Assembly: GCA_036759125.1 (NCBI GenBank)
Contig: DAIOVG010000065.1
Location: forward strand, 1 to 13,333
Length of the DNA stretch: 13,333 nucleotides
Origin: CAXXOK01 sp036759125
Lineage (GTDB): Bacteria > Bacillota > Clostridia > Christensenellales > Aristaeellaceae
Reading direction: 5' to 3'
Shown here: positions 1 to 7,264 of the stretch, in pieces
Position numbering within the stretch: position 1 is the first letter of the stretch
Layout: each line of letters starts with the position of its first letter
Notes under the pieces: generated by a model
The model's input: the letters and a program-made list of their open reading frames with translations, nothing else
What the model was told of the DNA's origin: nothing
Databases searched by the model: none
Translations under genes and position numbers: made by a program

Positions 1-693
1 GACGGCCCCACCGCCATCTACCTGACCGGCAAGCTTGCCCCGCATCTTTTGGGACCGATTGCCGTTGCGGCATATAGCTATATGGCTCTTGTGCCCGTAA
101 TCCAGCCGCCCATTATGCGCGCCCTCACCACCAGGAAAGAGCGCGAAATCGTCATGGAGCAGCTGCGCCCCGTATCCAAGCGCGAGAAGATTATTTTTCC
201 GATCGCGGTCACGATCATCGTCACGCTCCTGCTGCCCTCCGCTGCGCCGCTCATCGGCATGCTGATGCTGGGCAACCTCTTCAGAGAGTCCGGCGTGGTA
301 GACAGGCTGAACAAGGCCGCGCAGAACGAGCTGAACAACATTGTTGTAATCTTCCTTGGCGTAACCGTCGGCGCGACGGCCAGTGCCGAGACCTTTCTGC
401 AATGGACCACGATCAAAATCATCGTGCTGGGCGTTGTCGCATTCGGGTTTGGCACCGCGGGCGGTGTGCTGCTTGCCAAGCTTTTGAATAAGCTGTCCGG
501 CGGCAAGATCAATCCGCTGATCGGTTCCGCAGGCGTTTCCGCCGTGCCGATGGCGGCGCGCGTCAGCCAGGTGGAAGGCCGCAAAGCCAACCCCGCAAAC
601 TTCCTGCTGATGCACGCCATGGGCCCCAACGTGGCCGGCGTAATCGGCTCCGCTATCGCGGCAGGCATCCTGTTAAGCATGTTCGGCACCTGA
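1..693 (+). CDS. oadB: Na+-translocating decarboxylase beta subunit (OadB/GcdB/MmdB family), 5' truncated
   Basis: This is the C-terminal 230 residues of the membrane subunit that couples decarboxylation of carboxybiotin to Na+ export. The frame is open from base 1, so the real start lies outside the window. The fragment is very hydrophobic, with several membrane segments. It carries the family stretches DGPTAIYLTGKLAPHLLGPI near its start and NPLIGSAGVSAVPMAARVS around visible residue 171. Within the latter, the Asn, Gly, Ser and Arg at spacings 0, +4, +9 and +16 match the N373, G377, S382 and R389 positions implicated in Na+ transport in Klebsiella OadB. The carboxyltransferase gene follows after 19 bases, so the two are almost certainly one operon. 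Whether the substrate is oxaloacetate, methylmalonyl-CoA or glutaconyl-CoA cannot be read from this subunit; the neighbour favours oxaloacetate. The biotin carrier and gamma subunits are probably just upstream. Confidence 0.95.
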   Translation, partial: DGPTAIYLTGKLAPHLLGPIAVAAYSYMALVPVIQPPIMRALTTRKEREIVMEQLRPVSKREKIIFPIAVTIIVTLLLPSAAPLIGMLMLGNLFRESGVVDRLNKAAQNELNNIVVIFLGVTVGATASAETFLQWTTIKIIVLGVVAFGFGTAGGVLLAKLLNKLSGGKINPLIGSAGVSAVPMAARVSQVEGRKANPANFLLMHAMGPNVAGVIGSAIAAGILLSMFGT

Positions 694-712
694 TCTGAAA
701 GGAGATACCATC

Positions 713-2113
713 ATGGCGAAAGTCGGAATTACCGATACAATTCTGCGTGACGCGCACCAAAGCCAAGCCGCGACGCGTATGACCCTAAAACAAATGGAGC
801 CCGCCTTTGAGCGGCTGGATAAAATAGGCTATTTCTCTTTGGAGTGCTGGGGCGGCGCCACCTTTGACAGCTGCCTGCGCTTCCTTAACGAGGATCCCTG
901 GGAGCGCCTGCGCGTGATGCGCAAGGGCATGCCCAACACCAAGCTGCAAATGCTGCTGCGCGGCCAGAACATTCTGGGCTACAAGCACTACGCAGACGAT
1001 GTCGTGGAATACTTTGTCAAAAAGGCCATCGAGAACGGCATCGACATCATCCGCTGCTTTGACGCGCTAAACGACCTGCGCAACATGGAAACCGCCGTCA
1101 AAGCCACCAAGAAGTACAAGGGCATCGCGGAGGTAGCCATGAGCTACACCACCTCGCCCGTGCACACCGAAGATTATTTCGTGAAGCTTGCCGAGGGCAT
1201 TGCCGAGATGGGCGCGGACATCATCTGCATCAAGGATATGGCCAACCTTCTGCTCCCCTACAATGCCTATACTTTGGTCAAGCGGCTCAAGGCAGCCACC
1301 GACCTGCCCATCGTTTTGCACACGCATAACACCACCGGCACCGGCGCGATGACGCTTTTGAAGGCTGTGGAAGCAGGCGCGGACGTGATCGATACCGCTC
1401 TGTCCCCCCTTGGCGACGGCACGGCCCAGCCCTCCACCGAGGCGCAGGTTGCCACCTACCGGGGCACGGAGTATGATACCGGCATTGACCTGGAAAAGCT
1501 CATCGACCTCGCCAATTATTTCCGCGACGTTGCCGATGATCTGACCAAGGCCGGATTCCGCGATCCCGCCCGCGTGCTCGCCACCGACGCCAATACGCTT
1601 TTGTATCAGGTGCCGGGCGGCATGTTATCCAACCTCATCAATCAATTAAAACAAGCCAACGCCATGGACAAGTACTACGACGTGCTTGCCGAGATCCCGC
1701 GCGTGCGCAAGGACTTCGGATATCCGCCGCTGGTCACGCCCACCAGCCAGATCGTCGGCACCCAGGCCGTGATGAACGTGCTGTCCGGCGAGCCGTACAA
1801 GATGAACCCCAAGGAAAGCCAGGCGCTGATGCGCGGCGAATACGGCCGCCTGCCCGCACCGGTGAACGAAGAGGTGCGCAAAAAGGTTATCGGCGATGCG
1901 GAAGTCATCACGCATCGCCCCGCCGACGACATTCCCCCGGAACTGGACAAATACCGCGAGGAGATCCGTGAATATTACCAGCAGGAAGAAGACGTACTCA
2001 GCTACGCGCTGTTCCCGCAGGTTGCCATCAAGTTCTTCCAATACCGACAGGCCAAGCAGCTGCAGGTCGACTCGACCATGCTGGACAAAGAAGCAAAGGT
2101 TATGCCCGTATAG
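713..2113 (+). CDS. oadA: Oxaloacetate decarboxylase alpha / 5S-type carboxyltransferase subunit without biotin domain
   Basis: The 466-residue protein is the carboxyltransferase that moves CO2 between oxaloacetate and biotin, giving pyruvate. A TIM-barrel carboxyltransferase domain opens with TDTILRDAHQS; Asp13 is the expected metal ligand. K174 in IKDM is the expected carboxylated lysine, and H203 and H205 in HTHNTTGTG are metal ligands. A PYC/OADA-type helical domain fills roughly residues 300-455. It ends at 466 with no AMKM biotinylation motif, so it resembles the separate 5S subunit of transcarboxylase rather than the fused roughly 590-residue OadA of Klebsiella. A separate biotin carrier protein must exist, probably upstream of the beta subunit. 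The ATG start is supported by AAAGGAGAT ending six bases upstream. Together with the beta subunit it forms a cytosol-to-membrane sodium pump. A pyruvate carboxylase 5S role is the main alternative, but the beta subunit next door argues against it. Confidence 0.93.
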   Translation: MAKVGITDTILRDAHQSQAATRMTLKQMEPAFERLDKIGYFSLECWGGATFDSCLRFLNEDPWERLRVMRKGMPNTKLQMLLRGQNILGYKHYADDVVEYFVKKAIENGIDIIRCFDALNDLRNMETAVKATKKYKGIAEVAMSYTTSPVHTEDYFVKLAEGIAEMGADIICIKDMANLLLPYNAYTLVKRLKAATDLPIVLHTHNTTGTGAMTLLKAVEAGADVIDTALSPLGDGTAQPSTEAQVATYRGTEYDTGIDLEKLIDLANYFRDVADDLTKAGFRDPARVLATDANTLLYQVPGGMLSNLINQLKQANAMDKYYDVLAEIPRVRKDFGYPPLVTPTSQIVGTQAVMNVLSGEPYKMNPKESQALMRGEYGRLPAPVNEEVRKKVIGDAEVITHRPADDIPPELDKYREEIREYYQQEEDVLSYALFPQVAIKFFQYRQAKQLQVDSTMLDKEAKVMPV

Positions 2114-2131
2114 GAAGCCCATGGATGCCAT

Positions 2132-2160
2132 ACCCCGTCTGCGCTATGCCGGCGGGGTTT
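2132..2160 (+). terminator. Probable intrinsic terminator after the decarboxylase operon
   Basis: ACCCCGTC at 2132-2139 pairs with GGCGGGGT at 2151-2158, giving 8 bp with one G-T wobble and an 11-nt loop. A short T run follows (TTTT, of which the first T is in the stem). It starts 18 bases after the carboxyltransferase stop. The T tract is short, so read-through into the next gene is possible; no other promoter is evident before that gene. Confidence 0.6.
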
Positions 2161-2175
2161 TGCAATCAAATCTTT

Positions 2176-2180
2176 AGGAG
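2176..2180 (+). promoter_or_regulatory. Ribosome binding site that sets the TTG start of the GNAT gene
   Basis: AGGAG lies nine bases ahead of a TTG at 2190. No ATG or GTG in the same frame is near it, and the protein then begins directly with the expected first strand of a GNAT fold (MEYRLATLDDLE). Confidence 0.65.
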
Positions 2181-2189
2181 TGGTTTTGC

Positions 2190-2687
2190 TTGGAGTATCG
2201 CCTGGCAACCCTGGATGATCTGGAACACATTATCCAAATGCGAATCAAGTATCTGACCGAAATCAACAACAAGCTATCGGAGAAGGAGAAAGGCGCGCTT
2301 CTATCCCATCTGCCCGGCTACTATCAAAGGCACATGGGTAAGGATTTCTTCGCCTATCTGGCTATGGATGGCGAAACGCCCGCGTCCACCGTATTCCTGC
2401 TGATCATCGAACGTCCCGCCAACCTAAACTTCATTACCGGCAAAACCGCGATTCTGCTCAACGTATATACCTGCCCGGAGTATCGCAAACGCGGGCTGGC
2501 ATCCGTGCTGCTCCAGATGGCTGTCGCGGACGCCAAAAAGCTGAATGTATCGAATATCGAGCTACAGGCAACGGAGATGGGGATTCCCCTGTACGAAAAG
2601 CTCGGTTTCACCCACAAGCAATCGCAACATACTTATATGGAGTATCGCTTCGACACCCCGGGCGACAGTACAGCCCCGAAGCCTTGA
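2190..2687 (+). CDS. GNAT family N-acetyltransferase
   Basis: This 165-residue protein has the layout of a GCN5-related acetyltransferase, which transfers acetyl from acetyl-CoA to an amine. The N-terminal strand EYRLATLDDLEHI starts the fold. The core strand NVYTCPEYRKRGLAS around residues 91-105 contains RKRGLA (99-104), a form of the acetyl-CoA pyrophosphate-binding Q/R-x-x-G-x-G/A loop. The C-terminal LYEKLGF (134-140) is the usual closing motif. Length is normal for a single-domain member. Translation starts at TTG. The gene sits between the decarboxylase terminator and a promoter for the next gene, so it looks like a small unit or a read-through partner. The substrate is unknown: small-molecule amines, antibiotics or protein N-termini are all possible. 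Confidence 0.88.
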   Translation: MEYRLATLDDLEHIIQMRIKYLTEINNKLSEKEKGALLSHLPGYYQRHMGKDFFAYLAMDGETPASTVFLLIIERPANLNFITGKTAILLNVYTCPEYRKRGLASVLLQMAVADAKKLNVSNIELQATEMGIPLYEKLGFTHKQSQHTYMEYRFDTPGDSTAPKP

Positions 2688-2711
2688 AATTCCTGAAAAT
2701 TGGAGTATGCT
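2684..2711 (+). promoter_or_regulatory. Candidate sigma-A promoter for the yugP-traB pair
   Basis: TTGAAA at 2684-2689, overlapping the GNAT stop, is followed after 16 bases by TATGCT at 2706-2711. The predicted leader is about 47 bases and leads to the GGAGG before the ATG at 2765. The -10 matches consensus at four of six positions, so this is a prediction only. Confidence 0.4.
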
Positions 2712-2764
2712 GGTACATGGAATCTCATTTCCCGGCATTATCCAAATTCTTCCGGAGGTAACCC

Positions 2765-3445
2765 ATGTATTTCTACGATTGGACCATCATTCTGATCATC
2801 CCCGGCCTGCTGCTGGGGCTGTGGGCGCAGTTCAAAGTAAAGAGCGCCTATGCAAAGTATGCCAAAATAGCGACCCGGCAGGGCGTGACGGCCGACGCCG
2901 TTTGCCGCGATATGCTTGGCAGGGCCGCCAGGATACCCGTATCGGTTGAACCGGTGCAGGGCAAGCTGACCGATCATTTTGACCCGCGTTCAAACACGCT
3001 GCGGCTGTCCGAAGGCGTGTACGGCTCCCCTTCCATTGCGGCGGTCGGCATCGCGGCGCACGAGTGCGGGCACGCCTTGCAGCAATCCGATGCGTACAAG
3101 CCGCTTCTGGTGCGCAGCGCCATCGTGCCGGTTGTCAAGTTCGGCTCCATCGCTTATTTTCCGATCTTTTTAATCGGACTTCTGGCAAGCTGGGAGCCGC
3201 TCCTGTACGCGGGTATACTCTGCTTTGCCGCGACCTTCGTATTCTCCCTGGTCACCCTGCCGGTTGAGTTCAACGCCTCCAAACGCGCCATGGCGGCGCT
3301 GCAGGATGGCGGCTATGTGACCGGAGAAGAGCTTGATGGCGTCCGCGCCGTGCTGTCTGCCGCCGCGATGACCTATGTTGCCGCCGCGGTATCGAGTCTT
3401 TTGCAGCTTTTGCGGCTGTTGCTGATCGCAAACAGAAGACGATGA
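2765..3445 (+). CDS. yugP: YugP-like membrane zinc metallopeptidase (Zn_peptidase_2 family)
   Basis: The 226-residue protein is a predicted integral-membrane neutral zinc peptidase. A membrane segment spans about residues 6-22. The HEXXH zinc/catalytic motif is AAHECGHALQ, with H99, E100 and H103. Hydrophobic segments follow at about 115-141, 145-166 and 197-222. The conserved LPVEFNASKRA places E168 as the likely third metal ligand. The late stretch LDGVRAVLSAAAMTYVAAAV is typical of YugP of Bacillus. Length is normal for the family. GGAGG at 2754-2758 supports the ATG. Its last codon and stop overlap the start of the next gene (ATGA), which implies translational coupling. The physiological substrate is not known; membrane protein quality control is a reasonable guess and no more. 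Confidence 0.92.
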   Translation: MYFYDWTIILIIPGLLLGLWAQFKVKSAYAKYAKIATRQGVTADAVCRDMLGRAARIPVSVEPVQGKLTDHFDPRSNTLRLSEGVYGSPSIAAVGIAAHECGHALQQSDAYKPLLVRSAIVPVVKFGSIAYFPIFLIGLLASWEPLLYAGILCFAATFVFSLVTLPVEFNASKRAMAALQDGGYVTGEELDGVRAVLSAAAMTYVAAAVSSLLQLLRLLLIANRRR

Positions 3446-4386
3446 GGAAACGTATTTGGATCGCCGCAGCTGCCCTGGTTGTGGTAGCTGCAATTATCGT
3501 CGGCGTTGTTCTGGTCACCCGTCACCAGGAGGGAAGCCACGGCATTCTCTATCGCGTTACAGGCGACCAGGGTACGTCGTATTTGCTGGGGTCCATCCAT
3601 ATCGGCACGGACGAGATGTATCCGTTCGGAAACGCGATTGCGCAAGCCATGGACAGCGCCGACACCTTCGTGTTTGAATCCGATACGGATTCTACAGACA
3701 GTATTATACAATTGCAGGCGCGTATGAGCCTGCCTGACGGCGTTACGCTGCGCGATATCCTTGGCGATGCGCTGGTGGAGCAAGTTATTGCCGCATACAA
3801 GGAAAACGGTCTGAATCCGTCGAAAATCGATACTCAGCAGCCCTGGGTGATCATCAGCACGCTGGCGGTGTATTCCACGGCAAACGAAATGGGCATCACC
3901 AATGTGTCAAAGGCGATCAGCCTCGGCGTGGACAGCAGTGTGAAGGACTATGCCGATCGCCACAATAAGCAGTTTCGCTATCTGGAAACCATGGACGAGT
4001 TCGCCGATATGATGGAGAGCTTTTCCCCGGAGCTGACCCGCTACCTCATTGCTGATGAAGTCAAGTGGATTCTGCACCGGGAGAGCGACGCCCCAGAAAC
4101 CGTGCTCAAGCAGTGGCCTGTTTATTGGCGAGACGGCGACGCCGAGGCCTTCTGGCGCTCGTATCAGCAGTCTCTGGCCGACGCGGATCAGGATTTATAC
4201 CGCGAATATGAGGATAAGCTCGTGGCGGAACGCAATGTGAAGATGGCTGATCGGCTGGACGCGATGTTTCAGGAGGGCGACAGCTATTTCGTGACGGTTG
4301 GACTTCTGCACCTGATTACACAGGAGGGCAGCATCCCCGAGCTCCTGCGGGACATGGGATATACCGTCGAAAGAGTATTGAACTGA
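3442..4386 (+). CDS. TraB/GumN (PrgY) family protein, membrane-anchored
   Basis: The protein has 314 residues. An N-terminal anchor (MRKR, then a hydrophobic stretch at about 6-26) would place the rest outside the cytoplasm. The domain begins with YLLGSIHIG (GSIHIG at 50-55) and FESDTD near 79-84, and ends with VGLLHL (286-291) and GYTVERV. These paired G-x-x-H motifs, plus the ERNVKMADRLD helix, define the TraB/GumN family, which belongs to the TIKI/EreA-type clan. Some members act as proteases or esterases, and Enterococcus TraB/PrgY shuts down sex pheromone; most bacterial members have no known role. The ATG overlaps the yugP stop by four bases, so the two proteins are probably co-translated and may work at the same membrane. 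A strong terminator follows nine bases after the stop. Confidence 0.88.
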   Translation: MRKRIWIAAAALVVVAAIIVGVVLVTRHQEGSHGILYRVTGDQGTSYLLGSIHIGTDEMYPFGNAIAQAMDSADTFVFESDTDSTDSIIQLQARMSLPDGVTLRDILGDALVEQVIAAYKENGLNPSKIDTQQPWVIISTLAVYSTANEMGITNVSKAISLGVDSSVKDYADRHNKQFRYLETMDEFADMMESFSPELTRYLIADEVKWILHRESDAPETVLKQWPVYWRDGDAEAFWRSYQQSLADADQDLYREYEDKLVAERNVKMADRLDAMFQEGDSYFVTVGLLHLITQEGSIPELLRDMGYTVERVLN

Positions 4387-4394
4387 CGTATACG

Positions 4395-4428
4395 AAAGCT
4401 CCCGGCGCGGTTGCGCCGGGAGCTTTTT
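4395..4428. terminator. Intrinsic terminator between convergent traB-like gene and lipA
   Basis: A perfect 14-bp stem (4395-4408 with 4413-4426) closes a GGTT loop and ends in TTTTT on the plus strand. On the minus strand the stem is followed only by TTT, partly inside the stem. It is therefore a strong terminator for the plus-strand pair and probably also stops lipA transcripts. Confidence 0.92.
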
Positions 4429-4432
4429 CATA

Positions 4433-5296
4433 TCACTTGGCCGCATGTTCCAGCAGCGCTTCCCCTGCGTGGTAGGAGCTGCGCACAAACGGACCGGACG
4501 CGACATGAACAAAGCCCAGCGCTTCAGCCTCCTGCTTGAGCTTCATAAACACATCGGGATGAATATACTCCACCACCGGATGGTGCCTGGCAGAGGGCGC
4601 AAGGTATTGCCCGATAGTCAGAAACTCGCATTGCGCGGCGCGCAGGTCCCGCAAACACTCCATCACCTCGGAGACCGTCTCCCCAAGCCCCACCATGATC
4701 CCGGACTTGGTGCGTATCCCTGGACTGATCGCTTTTATGCGTTCGAGGAGAGCCAATGACCGTCGGTAATCTGCCATCGGCCGCACTTCGGGGTAGAGCC
4801 GTTGCACGGTCTCGATGTTATGGTTGATGACCGTTGGTTTTGCGTCGATCACGGTTTGCAGCGCATCGACATCCCCTTGAAAATCCGGAATCAGCACCTC
4901 GACGGTCGTGCCCGGGCAAGCCTCCCGCACCGCATAGATCACTCTGGCGAAGTGATTCGCGCCGCCATCGGGAAGATCGTCGCGGGTCACGGAGGTCACG
5001 ACGACATGCTTGAGTTCCAGCTGCCTCACCGCCTGCGCGACATGATCAGGCTCCAAGGCATCCACGGGCTGCGGCTCGCCTTTACTGACCTGACAGAACG
5101 TACAATTGCGCGTGCACTGGTTTCCCAAGATCATAAATGTGGCCGTTTTACTGCAATAGCACTCGCCAAGGTTGGGGCACCCTGCCTGCTCGCAGACCGT
5201 GTGCAGGTTCAGCCCGCGCAGCGTTTCCTCAATTTGCCTTCGTTCCGGCCCGTATGGCACTCGTTTTACGATCCAAGCAGGCTTTGCAGTGTGCAT
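4433..5296 (-). CDS. lipA: Lipoyl synthase (radical SAM)
   Basis: The 287-residue LipA inserts two sulfurs at C6 and C8 of protein-bound octanoyl groups to make lipoyl cofactor. The auxiliary 4Fe-4S cluster motif CEQAGCPNLGEC gives C35, C40 and C46 (CX4CX5C). The radical SAM motif CTRNCTFC gives C61, C65 and C68. The C-terminal RSSYH near 272-276 supplies the serine ligand to the auxiliary cluster. Length is normal. I start at the ATG at 5296 because GGAGGAG lies five bases upstream; an in-frame TTG at 5314 would put that site inside the gene. The start lies inside the lipB 3' end with a 31-base overlap, so the genes are translationally coupled. Its substrates would be lipoyl domains of 2-oxoacid dehydrogenases or GcvH, none of which is in this window. 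Confidence 0.97.
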   Translation of the reverse strand: MHTAKPAWIVKRVPYGPERRQIEETLRGLNLHTVCEQAGCPNLGECYCSKTATFMILGNQCTRNCTFCQVSKGEPQPVDALEPDHVAQAVRQLELKHVVVTSVTRDDLPDGGANHFARVIYAVREACPGTTVEVLIPDFQGDVDALQTVIDAKPTVINHNIETVQRLYPEVRPMADYRRSLALLERIKAISPGIRTKSGIMVGLGETVSEVMECLRDLRAAQCEFLTIGQYLAPSARHHPVVEYIHPDVFMKLKQEAEALGFVHVASGPFVRSSYHAGEALLEHAAK

Positions 5297-5952
5297 TCGC
5301 TCTCCTCCATGCAAAAAACCTCGCAGAACAGCTGCGCGATGCGCCTGTTCAGATGCGGTATATCCTGTGTTTCTCCCGTCAGCTCCTTGAGCGAGGTTAC
5401 ACCCCGGTCGCTGAGGCCACAGGGGTTAATCCACCGAAAATGCGAAAGATCCGTATTGACATTGAAGGCGAAGCCGTGCGTGGTCGTCCAACGCCTAACA
5501 TGGATGCCAAACGCGGTAATCTTTTGATTCCCAATCCAGATTCCGGTATACTTGCCGTCCTCCCGGTGCGGCGCGAACCCAAAATCCCGCGAAAGCAGAC
5601 GCAGGAACACCTCCTGCACATTGCACATAAACGCGTGCACATCCTTGCCATGGCGGGTCAGGTTGAAAATCGGATACCCCACAATCTGCCCAGGTCCGTG
5701 GTAGGTCACATCCCCGCCGCGATCCGTTTGAAATACGTCCACGCCGAGTATCCTGCGTTGCTCCTCGCTCAAATAGACGTTCTCATGCACAGCGCTCTGC
5801 CCCATCGTGATCACAGGCGGGTGCTCCAGCAGCAATAGCGTGTCGTCCGTCTCGCCGTTCATGACACGCGCATGCAGCGCCGTCTGGATATCCAGCGCCG
5901 CCTGATAGGCGGTCTGCCCCATATACACTACACGCAAGGTATTCATCTTCAT
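5266..5952 (-). CDS. lipB: Octanoyltransferase (lipoyl-[acyl-carrier-protein] protein ligase)
   Basis: The 228-residue LipB moves octanoate from acyl-ACP to a lysine of apo lipoyl proteins, the first step of lipoate synthesis. RGGDVTYHGPGQIVGYPI (78-95) is the family signature. K144 in GNQKITAFGIHVRRW and C178 in INPCGLSDRGVTSL are the expected catalytic Lys-Cys pair, and TTHGFAFNVNTD follows the usual pattern. Length is normal. The first ATG at 5952 has GGAG seven bases upstream; the ATG two codons later would be 13 bases away, so the first is preferred. It is the first gene of a lipB-lipA operon with its own promoter at 5984-6012. Having both enzymes indicates lipoate can be made rather than only salvaged. 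Confidence 0.97.
   Translation of the reverse strand: MKMNTLRVVYMGQTAYQAALDIQTALHARVMNGETDDTLLLLEHPPVITMGQSAVHENVYLSEEQRRILGVDVFQTDRGGDVTYHGPGQIVGYPIFNLTRHGKDVHAFMCNVQEVFLRLLSRDFGFAPHREDGKYTGIWIGNQKITAFGIHVRRWTTTHGFAFNVNTDLSHFRWINPCGLSDRGVTSLKELTGETQDIPHLNRRIAQLFCEVFCMEESECTLQSLLGS
5302..5308 (-). promoter_or_regulatory. lipA ribosome binding site within lipB
   Basis: GGAGGAG on the minus strand sits five bases before the ATG at 5296 and inside the final codons of lipB. It decides the lipA start against an upstream TTG. Confidence 0.75.
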
Positions 5953-5983
5953 TATTCATCTCCACTCTTCTCAAGGATGTCTT

Positions 5984-6012
5984 ATTATAGCGGATGGATG
6001 ACAATCCATCAA
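5984..6012 (-). promoter_or_regulatory. lipBA promoter, sigma-A type
   Basis: On the minus strand TTGATG (6012-6007) and a perfect TATAAT (5989-5984) are separated by exactly 17 bases. The predicted transcript starts near 5977, leaving about 25 bases of leader before lipB. The whole promoter fits between the rplA terminator and lipB. Confidence 0.75.
5993..6010. promoter_or_regulatory. Inverted repeat in the lipBA promoter spacer, candidate operator
   Basis: GATGGAT and ATCCATC form a perfect 7-bp inverted repeat with a 4-base centre (GACA). It fills the spacer and runs into the -35 hexamer. A dimeric repressor bound here would block RNA polymerase. I do not recognise the site as that of a named regulator. 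Confidence 0.5.
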
Positions 6013-6023
6013 ATATGGACAAG

Positions 6024-6051
6024 TAAAAGGCCCGGCGCAGCTGCGCCGGGC
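6024..6051 (-). terminator. Intrinsic terminator of the ribosomal protein cluster
   Basis: On the minus strand a perfect 9-bp stem (GCCCGGCGC / GCGCCGGGC, 6051-6030, loop AGCT) is followed by CTTTTACTT. It lies 17 bases after the rplA stop and ends the long cluster, so no rplJ or rplL gene is cotranscribed. Confidence 0.92.
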
Positions 6052-6068
6052 TTGAAACGAAATCAGAT

Positions 6069-6758
6069 TTAGAACTTCAGCGTGTTGACCTTCACGGCCG
6101 GGCCCATGGTCGCGCTCAGGTACACCGAGCGGAGGTAGGTGCCTTTGGCGACAGGAGGCTTGGCCTTGATGATGGCTTCCATGAGCACCTGCAGGTTCTC
6201 ATTGAGCTTCTCTTTGCCAAAAGACGCTTTGCCGATCGGGCAGTGGATGATGGCGGTCTTGTCGACGCGGTATTCGACTTTACCGGCCTTGATGTCGGAG
6301 ACGGCCTTGGCAATATCCATGGTAACCGTGCCGGACTTGGGGTTAGGCATGAGGCCCTTGGGGCCCAGGATACGGCCGATGCGGCCGATGACGCCCATCA
6401 TGTCCGGGGTGGCAACGATGACATCAAAATCAAACCAGTTTTCGGTCTGAATTTTCTGCACGAGCTCTTCCGCGCCGATGAAATCCGCACCGGCTTCTTC
6501 GGCTTCCTTGATCTTATCGCCCTTGGTGATGACAACCACGCGGACGGTTTTGCCCGTGCCGTGCGGCAGCACGATCGCACCGCGGACCTGCTGGTCTGCG
6601 TGGCGGGGGTCGACGTTGAGGCGGACGGACAGCTCGATGGTCTCGTCAAACTTGGCCTTGCTGGTCTGGATCGCCAGATCGCAGGCTTCCTCGGGATCGT
6701 AAGCTTTCTGCGGCTCAAGCAGCTTGACGCTGTCGGTATATTTCTTTCCGTGTTTCAT
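6069..6758 (-). CDS. rplA: 50S ribosomal protein L1
   Basis: The 229-residue protein is L1, which binds the mobile L1 stalk of 23S rRNA near the E site and also represses its own operon. Seen motifs are the N-terminal MKHGKKYTDSVKL, the RLNVDPRHADQQVRGAIVLP segment, GRIGRILGPKGLMPNPKSGT and the C-terminal KGTYLRSVYLSATMGP. Length is normal. GGGAGG nine bases upstream supports the ATG. It is the last gene before a terminator; in most bacteria rplJ and rplL are downstream, but here a terminator and then lipB follow. The 58-base gap to rplK holds a second L1-operator-like sequence. Confidence 0.98.
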   Translation of the reverse strand: MKHGKKYTDSVKLLEPQKAYDPEEACDLAIQTSKAKFDETIELSVRLNVDPRHADQQVRGAIVLPHGTGKTVRVVVITKGDKIKEAEEAGADFIGAEELVQKIQTENWFDFDVIVATPDMMGVIGRIGRILGPKGLMPNPKSGTVTMDIAKAVSDIKAGKVEYRVDKTAIIHCPIGKASFGKEKLNENLQVLMEAIIKAKPPVAKGTYLRSVYLSATMGPAVKVNTLKF

Positions 6759-6773
6759 GATTCAAATCCTCCC

Positions 6774-6804
6774 TGTGGTAATAGCGGCGCAATGTCCTCC
6801 CACA
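6774..6804 (-). promoter_or_regulatory. Possible second L1-binding motif, upstream of rplA
   Basis: On the minus strand TGTGG (6804-6800) and CCACA (6778-6774) can form a 5-bp outer helix, with GAGGA entering it and ATTA before the closing arm. The GTGGGAGGA...ACCAC pattern matches the operator before rplK and the L1 site of 23S rRNA. The upper helix is weak (AUUGC against GCUAU with one mismatch), so this is uncertain. Confidence 0.35.
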
Positions 6805-6816
6805 ATTCTAGCAATG

Positions 6817-7242
6817 TTATTCCTCAACCGTGATGCCCATGGAGCGCGCGGTGCCTTTCACCATGCTCTCGATGCTTTCGATGTCCGTCGCGTTCACGTC
6901 GGGACGCTTGATCTCGGCGATCTTGCGCACCTGCTCCTTGGTGAGCTTACCCACCTTGTCACGGTTAGGCACACCGCTTGCGCTTTCCAGCCCCAGTTCT
7001 TTTTTGATCAGAACAGGCACCGGCGGCGTTTTGGTAATGAAGGTAAACGTACGGTCGGCATACACGGTGATCACCACGGGGATGATCAGGCCGGCATCCT
7101 TGGCCGTGCGTTCGTTGAAATCTTTACAGAAGCCCGGGATGTTCACGCCGTGCTGACCCAGCGCGGGGCCGATCGGCGGCGCAGGCGTAGCCTTGGTGGC
7201 GGGCACCTGCAATTTGATGATGGATTGGATCTTCTTTGCCAT
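6817..7242 (-). CDS. rplK: 50S ribosomal protein L11
   Basis: The 141-residue protein is L11, which binds the GTPase-associated centre of 23S rRNA and helps factor-driven GTP hydrolysis. The N-terminal domain carries the proline-rich PAPPIGPALGQHGVNI, which contributes to the thiostrepton site. The C-terminal rRNA-binding domain includes TKTPPVPVLIKKELGLESAS and ARSMGITVE at the end. Length is exactly typical. GAGGAGG lies nine bases before the ATG. The gene follows nusG after a 121-base spacer with two hairpins and the L1 operator, so its translation, and probably that of rplA, is expected to be repressed by free L1. Confidence 0.98.
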   Translation of the reverse strand: MAKKIQSIIKLQVPATKATPAPPIGPALGQHGVNIPGFCKDFNERTAKDAGLIIPVVITVYADRTFTFITKTPPVPVLIKKELGLESASGVPNRDKVGKLTKEQVRKIAEIKRPDVNATDIESIESMVKGTARSMGITVEE

Positions 7243-7264
7243 GGGTTATTGCCTCCTCAGATTT

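Noticed and set aside
5297..5314. TTG start extending lipA by six residues
   Set aside because: The Shine-Dalgarno GGAGGAG would fall inside the coding part; it is correctly spaced for the ATG at 5296.
4802..5527. A 241-residue plus-strand open frame opposite lipA and lipB
   Set aside because: Both catalytic motif sets of LipA and LipB are intact on the minus strand; the antisense frame shows no domain.
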